A stretch of DNA of 64,000 nt from Brevibacillus_F sp035644815 (GTDB lineage Bacteria > Bacillota > Bacilli > Brevibacillales > Brevibacillaceae), in the NCBI GenBank assembly GCA_035644815.1, contig DASQNU010000118.1, positions 1-64,000 of the forward strand. Reading direction: 5' to 3'. The position numbers and the translations under genes are program-made. Below the pieces are notes generated by a model, which did not search any database, was not told the origin of the DNA, and was given only the letters and a program-made list of their open reading frames with translations. Within the stretch, counting starts at the first letter, position 1; the number at the start of each line of letters is the position of its first letter. Shown in pieces: positions 1 through 6,424 of the stretch.

Positions 1-714
1 CTCTTGGATGGTACTCCGTTTGTCCTTCTCGCCCCCGTTACGTTTCCCATGCTGTTGCAAGCGCCTGAAGATTACTATGACCGCTGGATTGTTGGCTCTT
101 TAGTGCGGATGCTGCGTTACTTGCTGGTCATCGCGGGTTTGCTCTTACCTTCTCTCTACATTGCACTGGTATCTTATCATCAAGGATTAATTCCAACGAA
201 ACTGGCGATATCCATCACATCGAGTCGCGAAGGTGTACCATTTCCCACAATCATAGAGGCGCTTTTGATGGAGATCACCATTGAGGTGCTGCGCGAAGCA
301 GGGATTCGACTCCCGAAGCCAATCGGACAGGCGGTCGGAATCGTGGGGGGCTTGGTCATCGGGCAATCAGCGGTACAAGCGGGAATTGTGAGTCCCATCA
401 TGGTGATTATCGTGTCTTTCACTGCCATTTCTTCCTTTGCCATCCCGAGCTACAGCGTGGCTATTGCCATTCGAATCCTGCGGTTCACTATGATGGTGGC
501 GGCATCCGTATTGGGACTATACGGGATTGTTCTGGCGCTTCTGTTAATCTGCAGCCATGTCGTCAAGTTAAAAAGTTTTGGTGTTAACTATGCGGGTGCT
601 TTTGTTCATAGTAAATCGAGTAACTGGAAGGACACGATTTTACGCCTTCCCATTTTCATGATGAAAAGACGCCCGCAATTTCTAAGGACAAAGAATGAAA
701 AACGTTTATCGTAG
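1..714 (+). CDS. Spore germinant receptor subunit A (GerA family), C-terminal part
   Basis: This is the last 237 residues of a GerA/GerKA-type subunit; the start lies left of the window. The family forms, with B and C subunits, a receptor in the spore inner membrane that senses nutrients and starts germination. Visible here are several hydrophobic membrane segments, the family-typical stretch around EVLREAGIRLPKPIG and the following GIVGGLVIGQSAV, and a basic cytoplasmic tail. The stop TAG lies just upstream of the B subunit gene, and the C subunit follows, so the three form an operon. The germinant cannot be told from the sequence. Family assignment is firm; which paralogue (GerA, GerB, GerK) is not known. 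Confidence 0.93.
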   Translation, partial: LLDGTPFVLLAPVTFPMLLQAPEDYYDRWIVGSLVRMLRYLLVIAGLLLPSLYIALVSYHQGLIPTKLAISITSSREGVPFPTIIEALLMEITIEVLREAGIRLPKPIGQAVGIVGGLVIGQSAVQAGIVSPIMVIIVSFTAISSFAIPSYSVAIAIRILRFTMMVAASVLGLYGIVLALLLICSHVVKLKSFGVNYAGAFVHSKSSNWKDTILRLPIFMMKRRPQFLRTKNEKRLS

Positions 715-749
715 TGGTTATCATCCCAACATTAGGGAAGTGTGCGGAT

Positions 750-1850
750 TTGGAGAATCATTTTTCAGAGAAATTAACCACGTCGCAAGTTGCAGCGGGC
801 ATAGCGTCGACAATATTCGGAGCAGGAATCGTCACCCTGCCAAGAACGGCGAGTGAAGCGATCGGAACACCGGATGTGTGGATGAGTCTGCTTCTTGGAG
901 GAGGTATCAGCATTGGGCTGGGAATCATTTGTACGAAGCTGTGCCTGCGCTATCCTGGCCATACCTTTTACGAGTACAGCCCGCACGTAACCGGAAAGCT
1001 GATCGGAAACCTTCTTAATCTCTGCTTTGTTATATACTGCCTTCTGGTTGCAACCTATGAATTACGTATGAATGCCGAGGTGATCAGACATTATTTGCTG
1101 ATAAGGACACCGATCGAATTCACCACTCTTTGCTTTATGTTAATCAGCACATATTTAGTGGTAGGCGGGATCAATCCCATTGCCCGGATAATGGAGCTTC
1201 TGCTACCCGTAACCACCATTGTTATTTTGGGTGTTATGCTTCTAGGGTATAGAAATTTTGAACTCGACAATCTTCGACCATTGCTGAGTGAAGGGATTAT
1301 GCCGGTTATGAAAGGACTTCAAGCAACAGCGACTCCTTTTATCGGCTTTGAAGCGATCTTGTTTTTCGCCGCTTTTATGCGTACTTCTAAAAATTCCGGC
1401 AAGGCGGTAGTCATCGGGATTACCATCCCTGCCATCATTTATTTATGCACGTTAATAATCGTCATTGGGAACTTGTCTGTCGAAGCGGTGAAAACATTAA
1501 CTTGGCCCACAATTGAAGTGATTCGGAATATCGAATTTCCTGGCGCTTTTTTCACAAACTTTGAGATTCTGTTTATCGCGGTGTGGGTCATTGAAATGTT
1601 TACGACGTTTGTTGTTTTCTATTATCTCGCTAGTTTAGGAATGAATCAGATGTTTCGTAAACCGATCAACTTTTTTCATTACGGCTTTTTTCCGGTCATC
1701 TTTTTCATGTCTTTCTATCCAAGTAATTTGGATGAGGCCTTTAAACTTGGAGATGTCGTAGGCTATTTGGCGATGATTTTTGCCGGTGTAATCCCGTTGA
1801 TTCTCCTCATCATCTCCTATCTGAAGGACGGATGGCGTGATGAAAAATAA
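750..1850 (+). CDS. Spore germinant receptor subunit B (GerAB-like, APC-type transporter fold)
   Basis: This 366-residue, very hydrophobic protein has about ten membrane segments and matches the GerAB/spore permease family, which belongs to the amino acid-polyamine-organocation superfamily and is thought to bind the germinant. An early motif GIASTIFGAGIVTLP is typical of the family. I chose TTG at 750 because it has an AGGGAAG ribosome site nine bases upstream and gives the usual short N-terminus; GTG at 714, which overlaps the A subunit stop, is an alternative 12 codons longer without a visible ribosome site. Its end overlaps the C subunit start, which suggests translational coupling. Confidence 0.92.
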   Translation: MENHFSEKLTTSQVAAGIASTIFGAGIVTLPRTASEAIGTPDVWMSLLLGGGISIGLGIICTKLCLRYPGHTFYEYSPHVTGKLIGNLLNLCFVIYCLLVATYELRMNAEVIRHYLLIRTPIEFTTLCFMLISTYLVVGGINPIARIMELLLPVTTIVILGVMLLGYRNFELDNLRPLLSEGIMPVMKGLQATATPFIGFEAILFFAAFMRTSKNSGKAVVIGITIPAIIYLCTLIIVIGNLSVEAVKTLTWPTIEVIRNIEFPGAFFTNFEILFIAVWVIEMFTTFVVFYYLASLGMNQMFRKPINFFHYGFFPVIFFMSFYPSNLDEAFKLGDVVGYLAMIFAGVIPLILLIISYLKDGWRDEK

Positions 1851-2994
1851 GTGGATTTCGGTTCTTGTTTGTCTCCAGCTTATCGCTCTCACTGGATGTT
1901 GGGATCGCAGAGAGATCGAAGAAATGGGCATGGTAGTGGGTCTTGCAATTGATAAAGGGAAGAAAAAGGATGAGATCATCCTGACCAATCAGTTTGTGAA
2001 TACCATCGAGGGGAAGAAGGACGAGCCTGGTGTCAGTGATTACTACAATATAAAAACAACGGGTGGAGCTATGATGGAAACGGTGAAGTACGTTTCCAAC
2101 TTGACGGACAATACCCCTTACTATACCCATCTGAAAGTAATCGTCATTAGTGAAGAAGTGGCAAAGTCCGCCAATTTGATGGAAATCATCAACTGGTTCT
2201 TGCGCGATCAAGAATTGAGAAGGACCATTCAGATTATCATTGCCAAGGGCAAAGCCGAAAAAATACTGGAAGCCAAGCTGGAAAAAAGGACGATACCAGC
2301 TATTGAATTATGGGGGATGAGCCAAAATATCCGGGAAACCAAGAAAATGCCGCAATTCGTTACGCTAGGGGATATGGGCATTCAAATGACGGGTGAAATG
2401 AGCTTTCTTGCCCAATCGGTGGTTCCCCTGCAAATGGGGCTGAAAATGGCAGGTGGAGCTGTCATTAGCGGTAAGAAAAGAAAATTGATCGGTTGGTTAA
2501 ACGAAGATGAAATGAACTGGGCCAACTTTCTTGTCAAGCAGAGAAGAGGAAAGGAAGGCGGAGTTATAAAGATAATTGATGAGAAAACCAAAAAACCGAT
2601 TGTCTACTACAACCGCAGTATAAAACGAGAAATCGAAATCCAAAAGAAGAATGGTAACATTTCTTTCCTCGTGAAAGTTTACACAGAAGGATATTTACTG
2701 GAAGATTGGTCGCTAACAGAAAATGCATTTGAAACTGATTATCTCCAGAAAGTTGAAAAGATCTTAACAGAGGAACTCAAGAAGCAAACAACCCAAGTAC
2801 TACATAAGATGCAGAAAAAATTGAAAGCAGATGTATTCGGTTTTCGAACACAGCTAAAAAATGACGACTACCAAACCTGGAAAAAGCTAAAATCGGATTG
2901 GGACAATGAATTCAGCAAGATTCCCATTGAAGTTCAAGCAAAAGTAAAGATTTTTGAATTCGGCGGTAAAGGAGCCAAGCTCCCGAAAAAATAA
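1840..2994 (+). CDS. Spore germinant receptor subunit C lipoprotein (Ger(x)C family)
   Basis: This is a 384-residue lipoprotein with a short signal peptide and lipobox LTGC, Cys20 being the predicted acylated residue, followed by WDRREIEE, the hallmark of Ger(x)C proteins. GerC subunits sit on the outer face of the spore inner membrane and are needed for receptor function. The ATG at 1840 lies inside the end of the B gene and has GAAGGA upstream; a GTG three bases earlier is also possible. It is the last gene of the operon. No clear terminator with a T-run follows on this strand. Confidence 0.93.
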   Translation: MKNKWISVLVCLQLIALTGCWDRREIEEMGMVVGLAIDKGKKKDEIILTNQFVNTIEGKKDEPGVSDYYNIKTTGGAMMETVKYVSNLTDNTPYYTHLKVIVISEEVAKSANLMEIINWFLRDQELRRTIQIIIAKGKAEKILEAKLEKRTIPAIELWGMSQNIRETKKMPQFVTLGDMGIQMTGEMSFLAQSVVPLQMGLKMAGGAVISGKKRKLIGWLNEDEMNWANFLVKQRRGKEGGVIKIIDEKTKKPIVYYNRSIKREIEIQKKNGNISFLVKVYTEGYLLEDWSLTENAFETDYLQKVEKILTEELKKQTTQVLHKMQKKLKADVFGFRTQLKNDDYQTWKKLKSDWDNEFSKIPIEVQAKVKIFEFGGKGAKLPKK

Positions 2995-3042
2995 GAATGA
3001 ACGTTTTAAAACCGCTTACGAGAAATTTTTGAAAAGAAATAT

Positions 3043-3074
3043 AAAAATGGAGCCCCCACCATTCGGTGAAGGCT
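3043..3074 (-). terminator. Intrinsic terminator of the 55-residue protein gene
   Basis: On the minus strand a ten-base-pair stem AGCCTTCACC / GGTGGGGGCT with a GAAT loop is followed by CCATTTTT. Two pairs are G-U wobbles. It lies six bases past the stop codon of the 55-residue gene, and only the minus strand has a T-run. Confidence 0.7.
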
Positions 3075-3079
3075 GTTGG

Positions 3080-3247
3080 TTAGTCAACGGAATTTTTCTC
3101 AGAAGCCCGCTCTCCAGGGGGAGAAAACATCTGATTTTGTTCCCGAGCGATGGCAGAAGACGAATCAGGGGAGGTCTTCTGGAGCGCTTCAGCTGCATTA
3201 TTAGCCGTCATTGCAGCAGGGGTATTTCGATCATTTTGTCTTGCCAT
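3080..3247 (-). CDS. Small hydrophilic protein, 55 residues, possibly a spore protein
   Basis: This reading frame has a very strong ribosome site (GAGGAGGTGACC) in front of its ATG and a good intrinsic terminator just past its stop, so it is probably a real gene. The product starts MARQNDRNTPAAMTANNAAE and is rich in Ala, Asn, Gln, Ser and Pro with no hydrophobic segment. Its composition and size resemble small acid-soluble or other minor spore proteins, and it lies next to germination genes, but I recognise no family motif. Function is unknown. Confidence 0.55.
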   Translation of the reverse strand: MARQNDRNTPAAMTANNAAEALQKTSPDSSSAIAREQNQMFSPPGERASEKNSVD

Positions 3248-3330
3248 GAACTGGTCACCTCCTCAACACAAATAATTTGCGCATCTAAATGAAAGAGTAT
3301 CCACAGGGAAAAGGAAACGCGTACACAAGC

Positions 3331-3363
3331 AAAAAAAATGCCCATAACCAAAGGTCATGGGCA
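3331..3363 (-). terminator. Intrinsic terminator, minus strand, no obvious gene directly upstream
   Basis: On the minus strand an 11-base-pair stem TGCCCATGACC / GGTTATGGGCA with a TTT loop is followed by eight T. The single non-Watson-Crick pair is G-U on this strand but a mismatch on the other, so it acts on minus-strand transcripts. The nearest minus-strand frame upstream of it is the 24-residue peptide gene at 3702-3776, which has its own terminator. Confidence 0.7.
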
Positions 3364-3465
3364 AAAACGGTTTAGGGATAGTAGTTCATCAAACGAATAA
3401 AATCATTCTAATCGATTTTTCGTTAAGAGTCATTAGGCGGTTACAGGATTTTGAGGAAATAAAAG

Positions 3466-3497
3466 AAAGACAACCATCTACAATATTGGTTGTCTTT
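3466..3497. terminator. Hairpin, likely bidirectional or minus-strand terminator
   Basis: A perfect 11-base-pair stem AAAGACAACCA / TGGTTGTCTTT with a ten-base loop. On the minus strand it is followed by CTTTTATTT, on the plus strand only by TTTAAT, so termination on the minus strand is more likely. Confidence 0.5.
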
Positions 3498-3507
3498 AAT
3501 CCCCAAG

Positions 3508-3532
3508 GACAACATTACTAGAAATTGTTGTC
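3508..3532. repeat. Inverted repeat related to the preceding hairpin
   Basis: A seven-base stem GACAACA / TGTTGTC with an 11-base loop, followed on the plus strand by TATTTATTT. Its arms share the CAAC/GTTG core with the hairpin at 3466-3497, so alternative pairings between the two are possible. Confidence 0.45.
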
Positions 3533-3647
3533 TATTTATTTACTCGGTAATTTACAAATAAAGTTTAATAGGGAAATGCTGGTATACAGAATTTGTTTCG
3601 AAAACATAAATCTTCGAAGGGATCTGTTCCTGCCGATGCTTCATACG

Positions 3648-3676
3648 AAAAATGACCCTTACTACGTAAAGGTCAT
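3648..3676 (-). terminator. Intrinsic terminator of the 24-residue peptide gene
   Basis: On the minus strand an 11-pair stem ATGACCTTTAC / GTAAGGGTCAT (one G-U) with a three-base loop is followed by five T. It begins 26 bases past the stop codon of the short hydrophobic peptide frame at 3702-3776, which supports that frame being transcribed. Confidence 0.65.
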
Positions 3677-3701
3677 CTATTTAAGTAGGCACAATTTGAA
3701 G

Positions 3702-3776
3702 TTATTTCTTTGACTTCACAAGACTGGCATAAATGACCGAAGTGATGGTAGCGATCATGACACCTAGCAATTCCAT
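3702..3776 (-). CDS. Putative 24-residue hydrophobic membrane peptide
   Basis: The frame begins MELLGVMIATITSVIY and ends with the basic tail KSKK: one possible membrane helix plus positive C-terminus. A ribosome site GGGATGGG lies upstream and an intrinsic terminator follows the stop. Size and layout recall type I toxin peptides and other small holin-like peptides of Bacillota, but the usual YE(S/A)L start motif of that group is missing and I see no clear antisense RNA promoter. It could equally be a small membrane protein of unknown role or a chance frame. Confidence 0.35.
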   Translation of the reverse strand: MELLGVMIATITSVIYASLVKSKK

Positions 3777-3875
3777 AAATGTCCCATCCCTTTGCTGTTA
3801 GGCTGTTGTCTTGTATGATATGTGGGCGTTATGGGATGTGTTACAGGTGTTCGCCTAAATCCTTCACTCGCGTCA

Positions 3876-4091
3876 CTATTCAAAGATCCAGAGGGCGACT
3901 ACGAATAAGACAATCACTAAAGCAAGCAACCACCATTTTACCTTTCGCTTTTGCTGGGGCTGGTTTTGTCTTTCCGGTTGTTCCGCCATCTGGCCTTTAT
4001 GCAAAAACATCGGAATTTGAGAAGAAACAACGGCGACAACTCCCGTAAAAATCCAAAAAAGCATCGTTTTCTTCGCTCTATTATTTTCCAC
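3876..4091 (-). CDS. Small two-helix membrane protein of unknown function
   Basis: A 71-residue protein from GTG at 4091, which has AGGGAGG eleven bases upstream; an earlier TTG at 4145 would add 18 residues but lacks a ribosome site. Two hydrophobic segments are visible, around residues 9-28 (LFWIFTGVVAVVSSQIPMFL) and near the C-terminus (WWLLALVIVLFVVALWIF), separated by a short Gln/Lys-rich loop. That gives a hairpin topology in the membrane. I recognise no family. It lies alone among other short genes. Confidence 0.6.
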   Translation of the reverse strand: MENNRAKKTMLFWIFTGVVAVVSSQIPMFLHKGQMAEQPERQNQPQQKRKVKWWLLALVIVLFVVALWIFE

Positions 4092-4157
4092 GGTATACCT
4101 CGACCTCCCTTTCCTCCAGTATTCCCAACTTTGCTTTCGTAACAAGGGGAGGGAGGC

Positions 4158-4220
4158 ATGGGAGTACTTATGGCAAAAGAAGCAGCATCACGATGCGAAA
4201 GATGTTCATATACCGTTTAG
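4158..4220 (+). CDS. Putative 20-residue peptide with a CxxC motif
   Basis: A very short frame, MGVLMAKEAASRCERCSYTV, starts six bases... that is, directly downstream of a strong purine-rich ribosome site GGGGAGGGAGG. Its stop lies inside a small hairpin followed by TTTT. The CERC pair could bind a metal. There is no homology evidence that I can give; it may be a leader peptide or chance frame. Confidence 0.25.
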   Translation: MGVLMAKEAASRCERCSYTV

Positions 4221-4236
4221 AACGGGCGGGTTTTCT
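4213..4236 (+). terminator. Weak terminator-like hairpin
   Basis: A five-base stem CCGTT / AACGG with a three-base loop, then GCGGGTTTTCTT. It overlaps the stop codon of the 20-residue frame. The stem is short, so termination would be weak. Confidence 0.35.
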
Positions 4237-4241
4237 TAATG

Positions 4242-4601
4242 TTAGGTGGAAGAGTTGATCATTTCCCGGTCTGCTTTCCTCAATCCCTTGTACACCAATC
4301 GGTAAGAGAGTTCAATCATTCCCAAAATTTCATTATCAGGTACGCTTCCATCCATGATAACCGTATTCCAATGCCGTTTATTTAAATGATAACCAGGTAT
4401 AACAGCCGGGTACTGCTTTCGATATAATTCAGCCAGCTCCGGTTCACACTTCAAACTCAGCTGTAAAGATCCTTCACGTTCAGATAGCAACGCAAACATT
4501 TTTCCACCTACTTTAAACACATGAATATCTTCCCCGAATGGAAAATCTTCATTGCTTCCCTTTTTCTCTATACAATGCTGGCGAATTCCTTGCATATCCA
4601 T
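4242..4601 (-). CDS. MmcQ/YjbR family protein
   Basis: A 119-residue protein of the MmcQ/YjbR (DUF419) family, which has a CyaY-like fold and a double-wing DNA-binding-like surface; its cellular role is mostly unknown. Family features seen are the N-terminal PFGEDIHVFKVGGKMFAL, the LSLKCEPELAELYR region, and YHLNKRHWNTVIMDGSVPDNEI towards the end. Length is normal. The ATG has GGAGGGG seven bases upstream, and a good sigma-A promoter lies at 4650-4679 on the same strand. It stands alone as a single-gene unit. Confidence 0.88.
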   Translation of the reverse strand: MDMQGIRQHCIEKKGSNEDFPFGEDIHVFKVGGKMFALLSEREGSLQLSLKCEPELAELYRKQYPAVIPGYHLNKRHWNTVIMDGSVPDNEILGMIELSYRLVYKGLRKADREMINSST

Positions 4602-4628
4602 GTCTATACCCCTCCGGCTTTGTAGAAG

Positions 4629-4640
4629 TGATCGTGATCA
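4629..4640. promoter_or_regulatory. Palindrome near the transcription start of the MmcQ/YjbR gene
   Basis: TGATCGTGATCA is made of two five-base inverted half-sites with a two-base spacer. It falls about ten bases past the -10 box of the promoter at 4650-4679 on the minus strand, the place where a repressor could block transcription. No binding protein is evident; this is inference from position. Confidence 0.35.
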
Positions 4641-4649
4641 TTTATTTCC

Positions 4650-4679
4650 ATCATATTGGTTGTCCCATTCGAAGTCCAA
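4650..4679 (-). promoter_or_regulatory. Sigma-A type promoter for the MmcQ/YjbR gene
   Basis: On the minus strand TTGGAC, an 18-base spacer and TATGAT form a near-consensus promoter, about 50 bases upstream of the ATG at 4601. Confidence 0.6.
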
Positions 4680-4727
4680 CTCATTTCTCTACATTAAGGG
4701 AACAATAGGCACAGGAGGTGAAGAACC

Positions 4728-4895
4728 ATGTCTCTGGGTAATGAAGATAAGAGTGAGCAATTGGAAATGGGGCATGATGGAAGCAATATGCATGGATATT
4801 CTCTTTCCAAAAAGACCCATGATCTGAGCAAATATGCCGGCAATGGTACCGTTGAACCGGAAAAACAAGGTGAAAAAGTAAATGAATTAGGATAG
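4728..4895 (+). CDS. Small hydrophilic protein, 55 residues, unknown function
   Basis: The frame begins MSLGNEDKSEQLEMGHDGSN and ends EKQGEKVNELG. It has a consensus ribosome site AGGAGGTG before the ATG and a strong terminator eight bases after its stop, so it looks like a complete single-gene unit. The product is acidic and polar, with many Gly, Asn, Glu and Lys and no membrane segment. It may be a minor spore or stress protein; no family recognised. Confidence 0.6.
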   Translation: MSLGNEDKSEQLEMGHDGSNMHGYSLSKKTHDLSKYAGNGTVEPEKQGEKVNELG

Positions 4896-4903
4896 GAACA
4901 TCA

Positions 4904-4940
4904 ATGCCCTCTGCCTGATAACAGGAGAGGGCATCTTTAT
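4904..4940 (+). terminator. Intrinsic terminator of the 55-residue gene
   Basis: A nine-pair outer stem ATGCCCTCT / AGAGGGCAT with an inner CCTG / CAGG stem and ATAA loop is followed by CTTTATTT. Confidence 0.75.
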
Positions 4941-5009
4941 TTGCATGGTCATGCTGTGTTTACATATAATACAAACAAATGTTCTTATTTATTGGAGGGA
5001 AGAACAAGC

Positions 5010-5228
5010 ATGATTCAACATCTTCGAAAATACCTGTCCATGCAACGACCGATCGAGCTGATTTACATGAATCGATATGGGAAAACCAGTAAAAGGACTG
5101 TTAGATTACTGGAGATCAAAGACAGACATATCAAAGCATTTTGCCTTACAAGACGTGCTCCCCGTGTTTTTCTCATTGAAAATATATTAGCTTTCGTTCC
5201 AACAGACGAGTCGATTAGAGAAGCCTAA
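5010..5228 (+). CDS. Small WYL-like domain protein
   Basis: A 72-residue protein starting at ATG 5010 behind TTGGAGGGAAG. The pattern PIELIYMNRYGKTSKRTVRLLEI followed by IKAFCLTRRAPRVFLIENIL resembles the short beta-barrel WYL core found at the C-terminus of DeoR-type regulators, here without a helix-turn-helix. Such stand-alone short WYL proteins occur in Bacillaceae; their role is unknown, but WYL domains are thought to bind nucleic acid or small ligands. Upstream in-frame codons to 4941 are not needed and overlap the previous terminator. Confidence 0.6.
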   Translation: MIQHLRKYLSMQRPIELIYMNRYGKTSKRTVRLLEIKDRHIKAFCLTRRAPRVFLIENILAFVPTDESIREA

Positions 5229-5235
5229 ATTCTAC

Positions 5236-5556
5236 CTATAGGATGCTAACTTCTGCTTTATCGCGCAGGATGGATTTTCGTAATGTATGAAGGTCATTTT
5301 CTTCCAATCCGACATAATTGCCTTCATGGTTTAATTTGGTGATAAGAAACGGTCCCTTAATGATCCCTTGGGAAAAGTGAGTATTCACAGGTAACCCTTT
5401 TTCGTTGCTATTTTGGTTGCAATACAGGATCAGTCCGTTTCCAAGCTGTAGGCACTCCAGAGGACCGCCAACTAATTTTTTCAGTTGTTCCTTCTCATGC
5501 ACCGTTTCAATGATTTTTATTGGCTCGCCAGGATAAGCTAATAACATTCTCTGCAT
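5236..5556 (-). CDS. DUF3846-like protein
   Basis: A 106-residue soluble protein with the layout of DUF3846: an N-terminal strand pair with PGEPIKIIET, a central LKKLVGGPLECLQLGNGLILYCNQN region, and a later strand set with IIKGPFLITKL. Function is unknown. I prefer the ATG at 5556, which has GGGGGT six bases upstream; the ATG at 5562 is two codons longer but abuts that ribosome site. It is convergent with the small WYL-like gene (seven bases between the stops) and divergent from the YbjQ-like gene. Confidence 0.65.
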   Translation of the reverse strand: MQRMLLAYPGEPIKIIETVHEKEQLKKLVGGPLECLQLGNGLILYCNQNSNEKGLPVNTHFSQGIIKGPFLITKLNHEGNYVGLEENDLHTLRKSILRDKAEVSIL

Positions 5557-5644
5557 TTTCATACCCCCGATATAATGAATGCCGTTCGTACAGTAATAAT
5601 GTATCCATCGGTTTCCGTCATTAACGAACCATCAAGATTTCCTT

Positions 5645-5673
5645 TTGTAACTTTCTTGGTTATCCTCCATAAT
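5645..5673 (+). promoter_or_regulatory. Sigma-A promoter of the YbjQ-like/SCP2 operon
   Basis: TTGTAA, a 17-base spacer and CATAAT lie about 40 bases upstream of the YbjQ-like start codon. The -10 box sits exactly in the loop of the inverted repeat at 5661-5680. Confidence 0.6.
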
Positions 5674-5680
5674 GAGGATA
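5661..5680. promoter_or_regulatory. Operator-like inverted repeat centred on the -10 box
   Basis: TATCCTC and GAGGATA are perfect seven-base inverted arms separated by the six bases of the -10 hexamer. A repressor dimer bound here would cover the promoter. No cognate regulator is encoded nearby. Confidence 0.45.
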
Positions 5681-5711
5681 GCAGTGTATACATACGAGGG
5701 AGGTTTTGGAC

Positions 5712-6029
5712 ATGATTGTAACAACGACCAGTACCCTTCAGGGAAAAGAAATTGATACCTATTTGGGAATTGTTTCCGGAGAAGTGATCCTCGGTGCCAA
5801 CGTGGTACGCGATTTTCTGGCAGGGATTACGGATATTATTGGAGGACGAAGCGGGGCGTACGAAAGTAAGCTTGCAGAAGGCAGGGATTTGGCGATTGAA
5901 GAAATGAAAAATAAAGCCGTACGTTTAGGAGCAGATGCAGTGATCGGCGTTGATCTCGACTTCGAAACACTCCGTGAAGGCATGATGATCTGTGTGGCTA
6001 CAGGGACGGCGGTAAAATTGAAAGCATAA
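5712..6029 (+). CDS. YbjQ family (UPF0145) protein
   Basis: A 105-residue protein of the YbjQ/UPF0145 family, a small pentamer-forming fold of unknown role sometimes tied to metal or membrane stress. The family marks are LGIVSGEVILGANVVRDF, the central ITDIIGGRSGAYE, and the C-terminal ADAVIGVDLDFETL. Start ATG 5712 has GGGAGG eight bases upstream; a TTG two codons earlier is less likely. An SCP2-type gene follows 17 bases later with no terminator between, so the two form an operon behind the promoter at 5645. Confidence 0.92.
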   Translation: MIVTTTSTLQGKEIDTYLGIVSGEVILGANVVRDFLAGITDIIGGRSGAYESKLAEGRDLAIEEMKNKAVRLGADAVIGVDLDFETLREGMMICVATGTAVKLKA

Positions 6030-6046
6030 ATGGGAGGAACCAGAGA

Positions 6047-6376
6047 ATGAGCGTAAAGGAAGTACTCGCTGCACTAGCAGATAAAATGAATGGGAATCCA
6101 GAGGGGATTGGCAGTCTCCGCGGTGTCTTTCAGTTTGATCTGAGTGGAGATGATGGGGGCACGTACCAGGTAACATTTACGGAGAATGCCGTCTCCTACG
6201 GGGAAGGTTCCACAGAAGAACCGATATGCACATTGTCGCTTTCGGATGCCAATTTCTTGAAATTGGTAAGCGGTGACTTAAATCCTACGACAGCTTTTAT
6301 GATGGGAAAGCTAAAAGTAAAGGGAGATCTCGGTCTGGCTTTAAAATTGCACGCTGTATTGCAAAAATATCAATAA
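6047..6376 (+). CDS. SCP2 sterol-binding domain protein
   Basis: A 109-residue single-domain SCP2 protein. This fold binds hydrophobic ligands such as fatty acids or sterol-like lipids in an internal tunnel. The pattern GVFQFDLSGDDGGTYQV, then CTLSLSDANFLKLVSGDLNPTTAFMMGKLKVKGD is typical of the family, where the last stretch lines the tunnel. It has a clear ribosome site GGGAGGA and is followed by an intrinsic terminator. Pairing with a YbjQ-like protein suggests a shared but unknown role, perhaps in the envelope or in lipid handling. Confidence 0.9.
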   Translation: MSVKEVLAALADKMNGNPEGIGSLRGVFQFDLSGDDGGTYQVTFTENAVSYGEGSTEEPICTLSLSDANFLKLVSGDLNPTTAFMMGKLKVKGDLGLALKLHAVLQKYQ

Positions 6377-6383
6377 TACAGAT

Positions 6384-6416
6384 AACAGCGGCTAGTGATT
6401 ACTGCCGCTGTTTTTT
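6384..6416 (+). terminator. Intrinsic terminator after the SCP2 gene
   Basis: Stem AACAGCGGC / GCCGCTGTT with an 11-base loop and a six-T tail. It is in the correct place for the end of the YbjQ-like/SCP2 operon. Confidence 0.8.
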
Positions 6417-6424
6417 CCACGGGA

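Larger units (their letters stand above)
3248..3701. other. Gene-poor stretch with four hairpins
   Basis: No convincing gene lies in these 454 bases. The stretch holds the terminator at 3331-3363, two related hairpins at 3466-3497 (AAAGACAACCA / TGGTTGTCTTT) and 3508-3532 (GACAACA / TGTTGTC), and the terminator at 3648-3676. The arms of the two middle hairpins are similar enough that either left arm could pair with either right arm. A + strand frame of 62 codons at 3525-3713 crosses the terminator hairpin and has no ribosome site, so I do not call it. Confidence 0.5.

Noticed and set aside
2954..3292. 112-codon plus-strand frame overlapping the end of the germination C subunit gene
   Set aside because: No ribosome site, out of frame with the C subunit, and it runs antisense through the small minus-strand gene with much better signals.
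3525..3713. 62-codon plus-strand frame near the small peptide
   Set aside because: It reads through a terminator hairpin and has no ribosome site.
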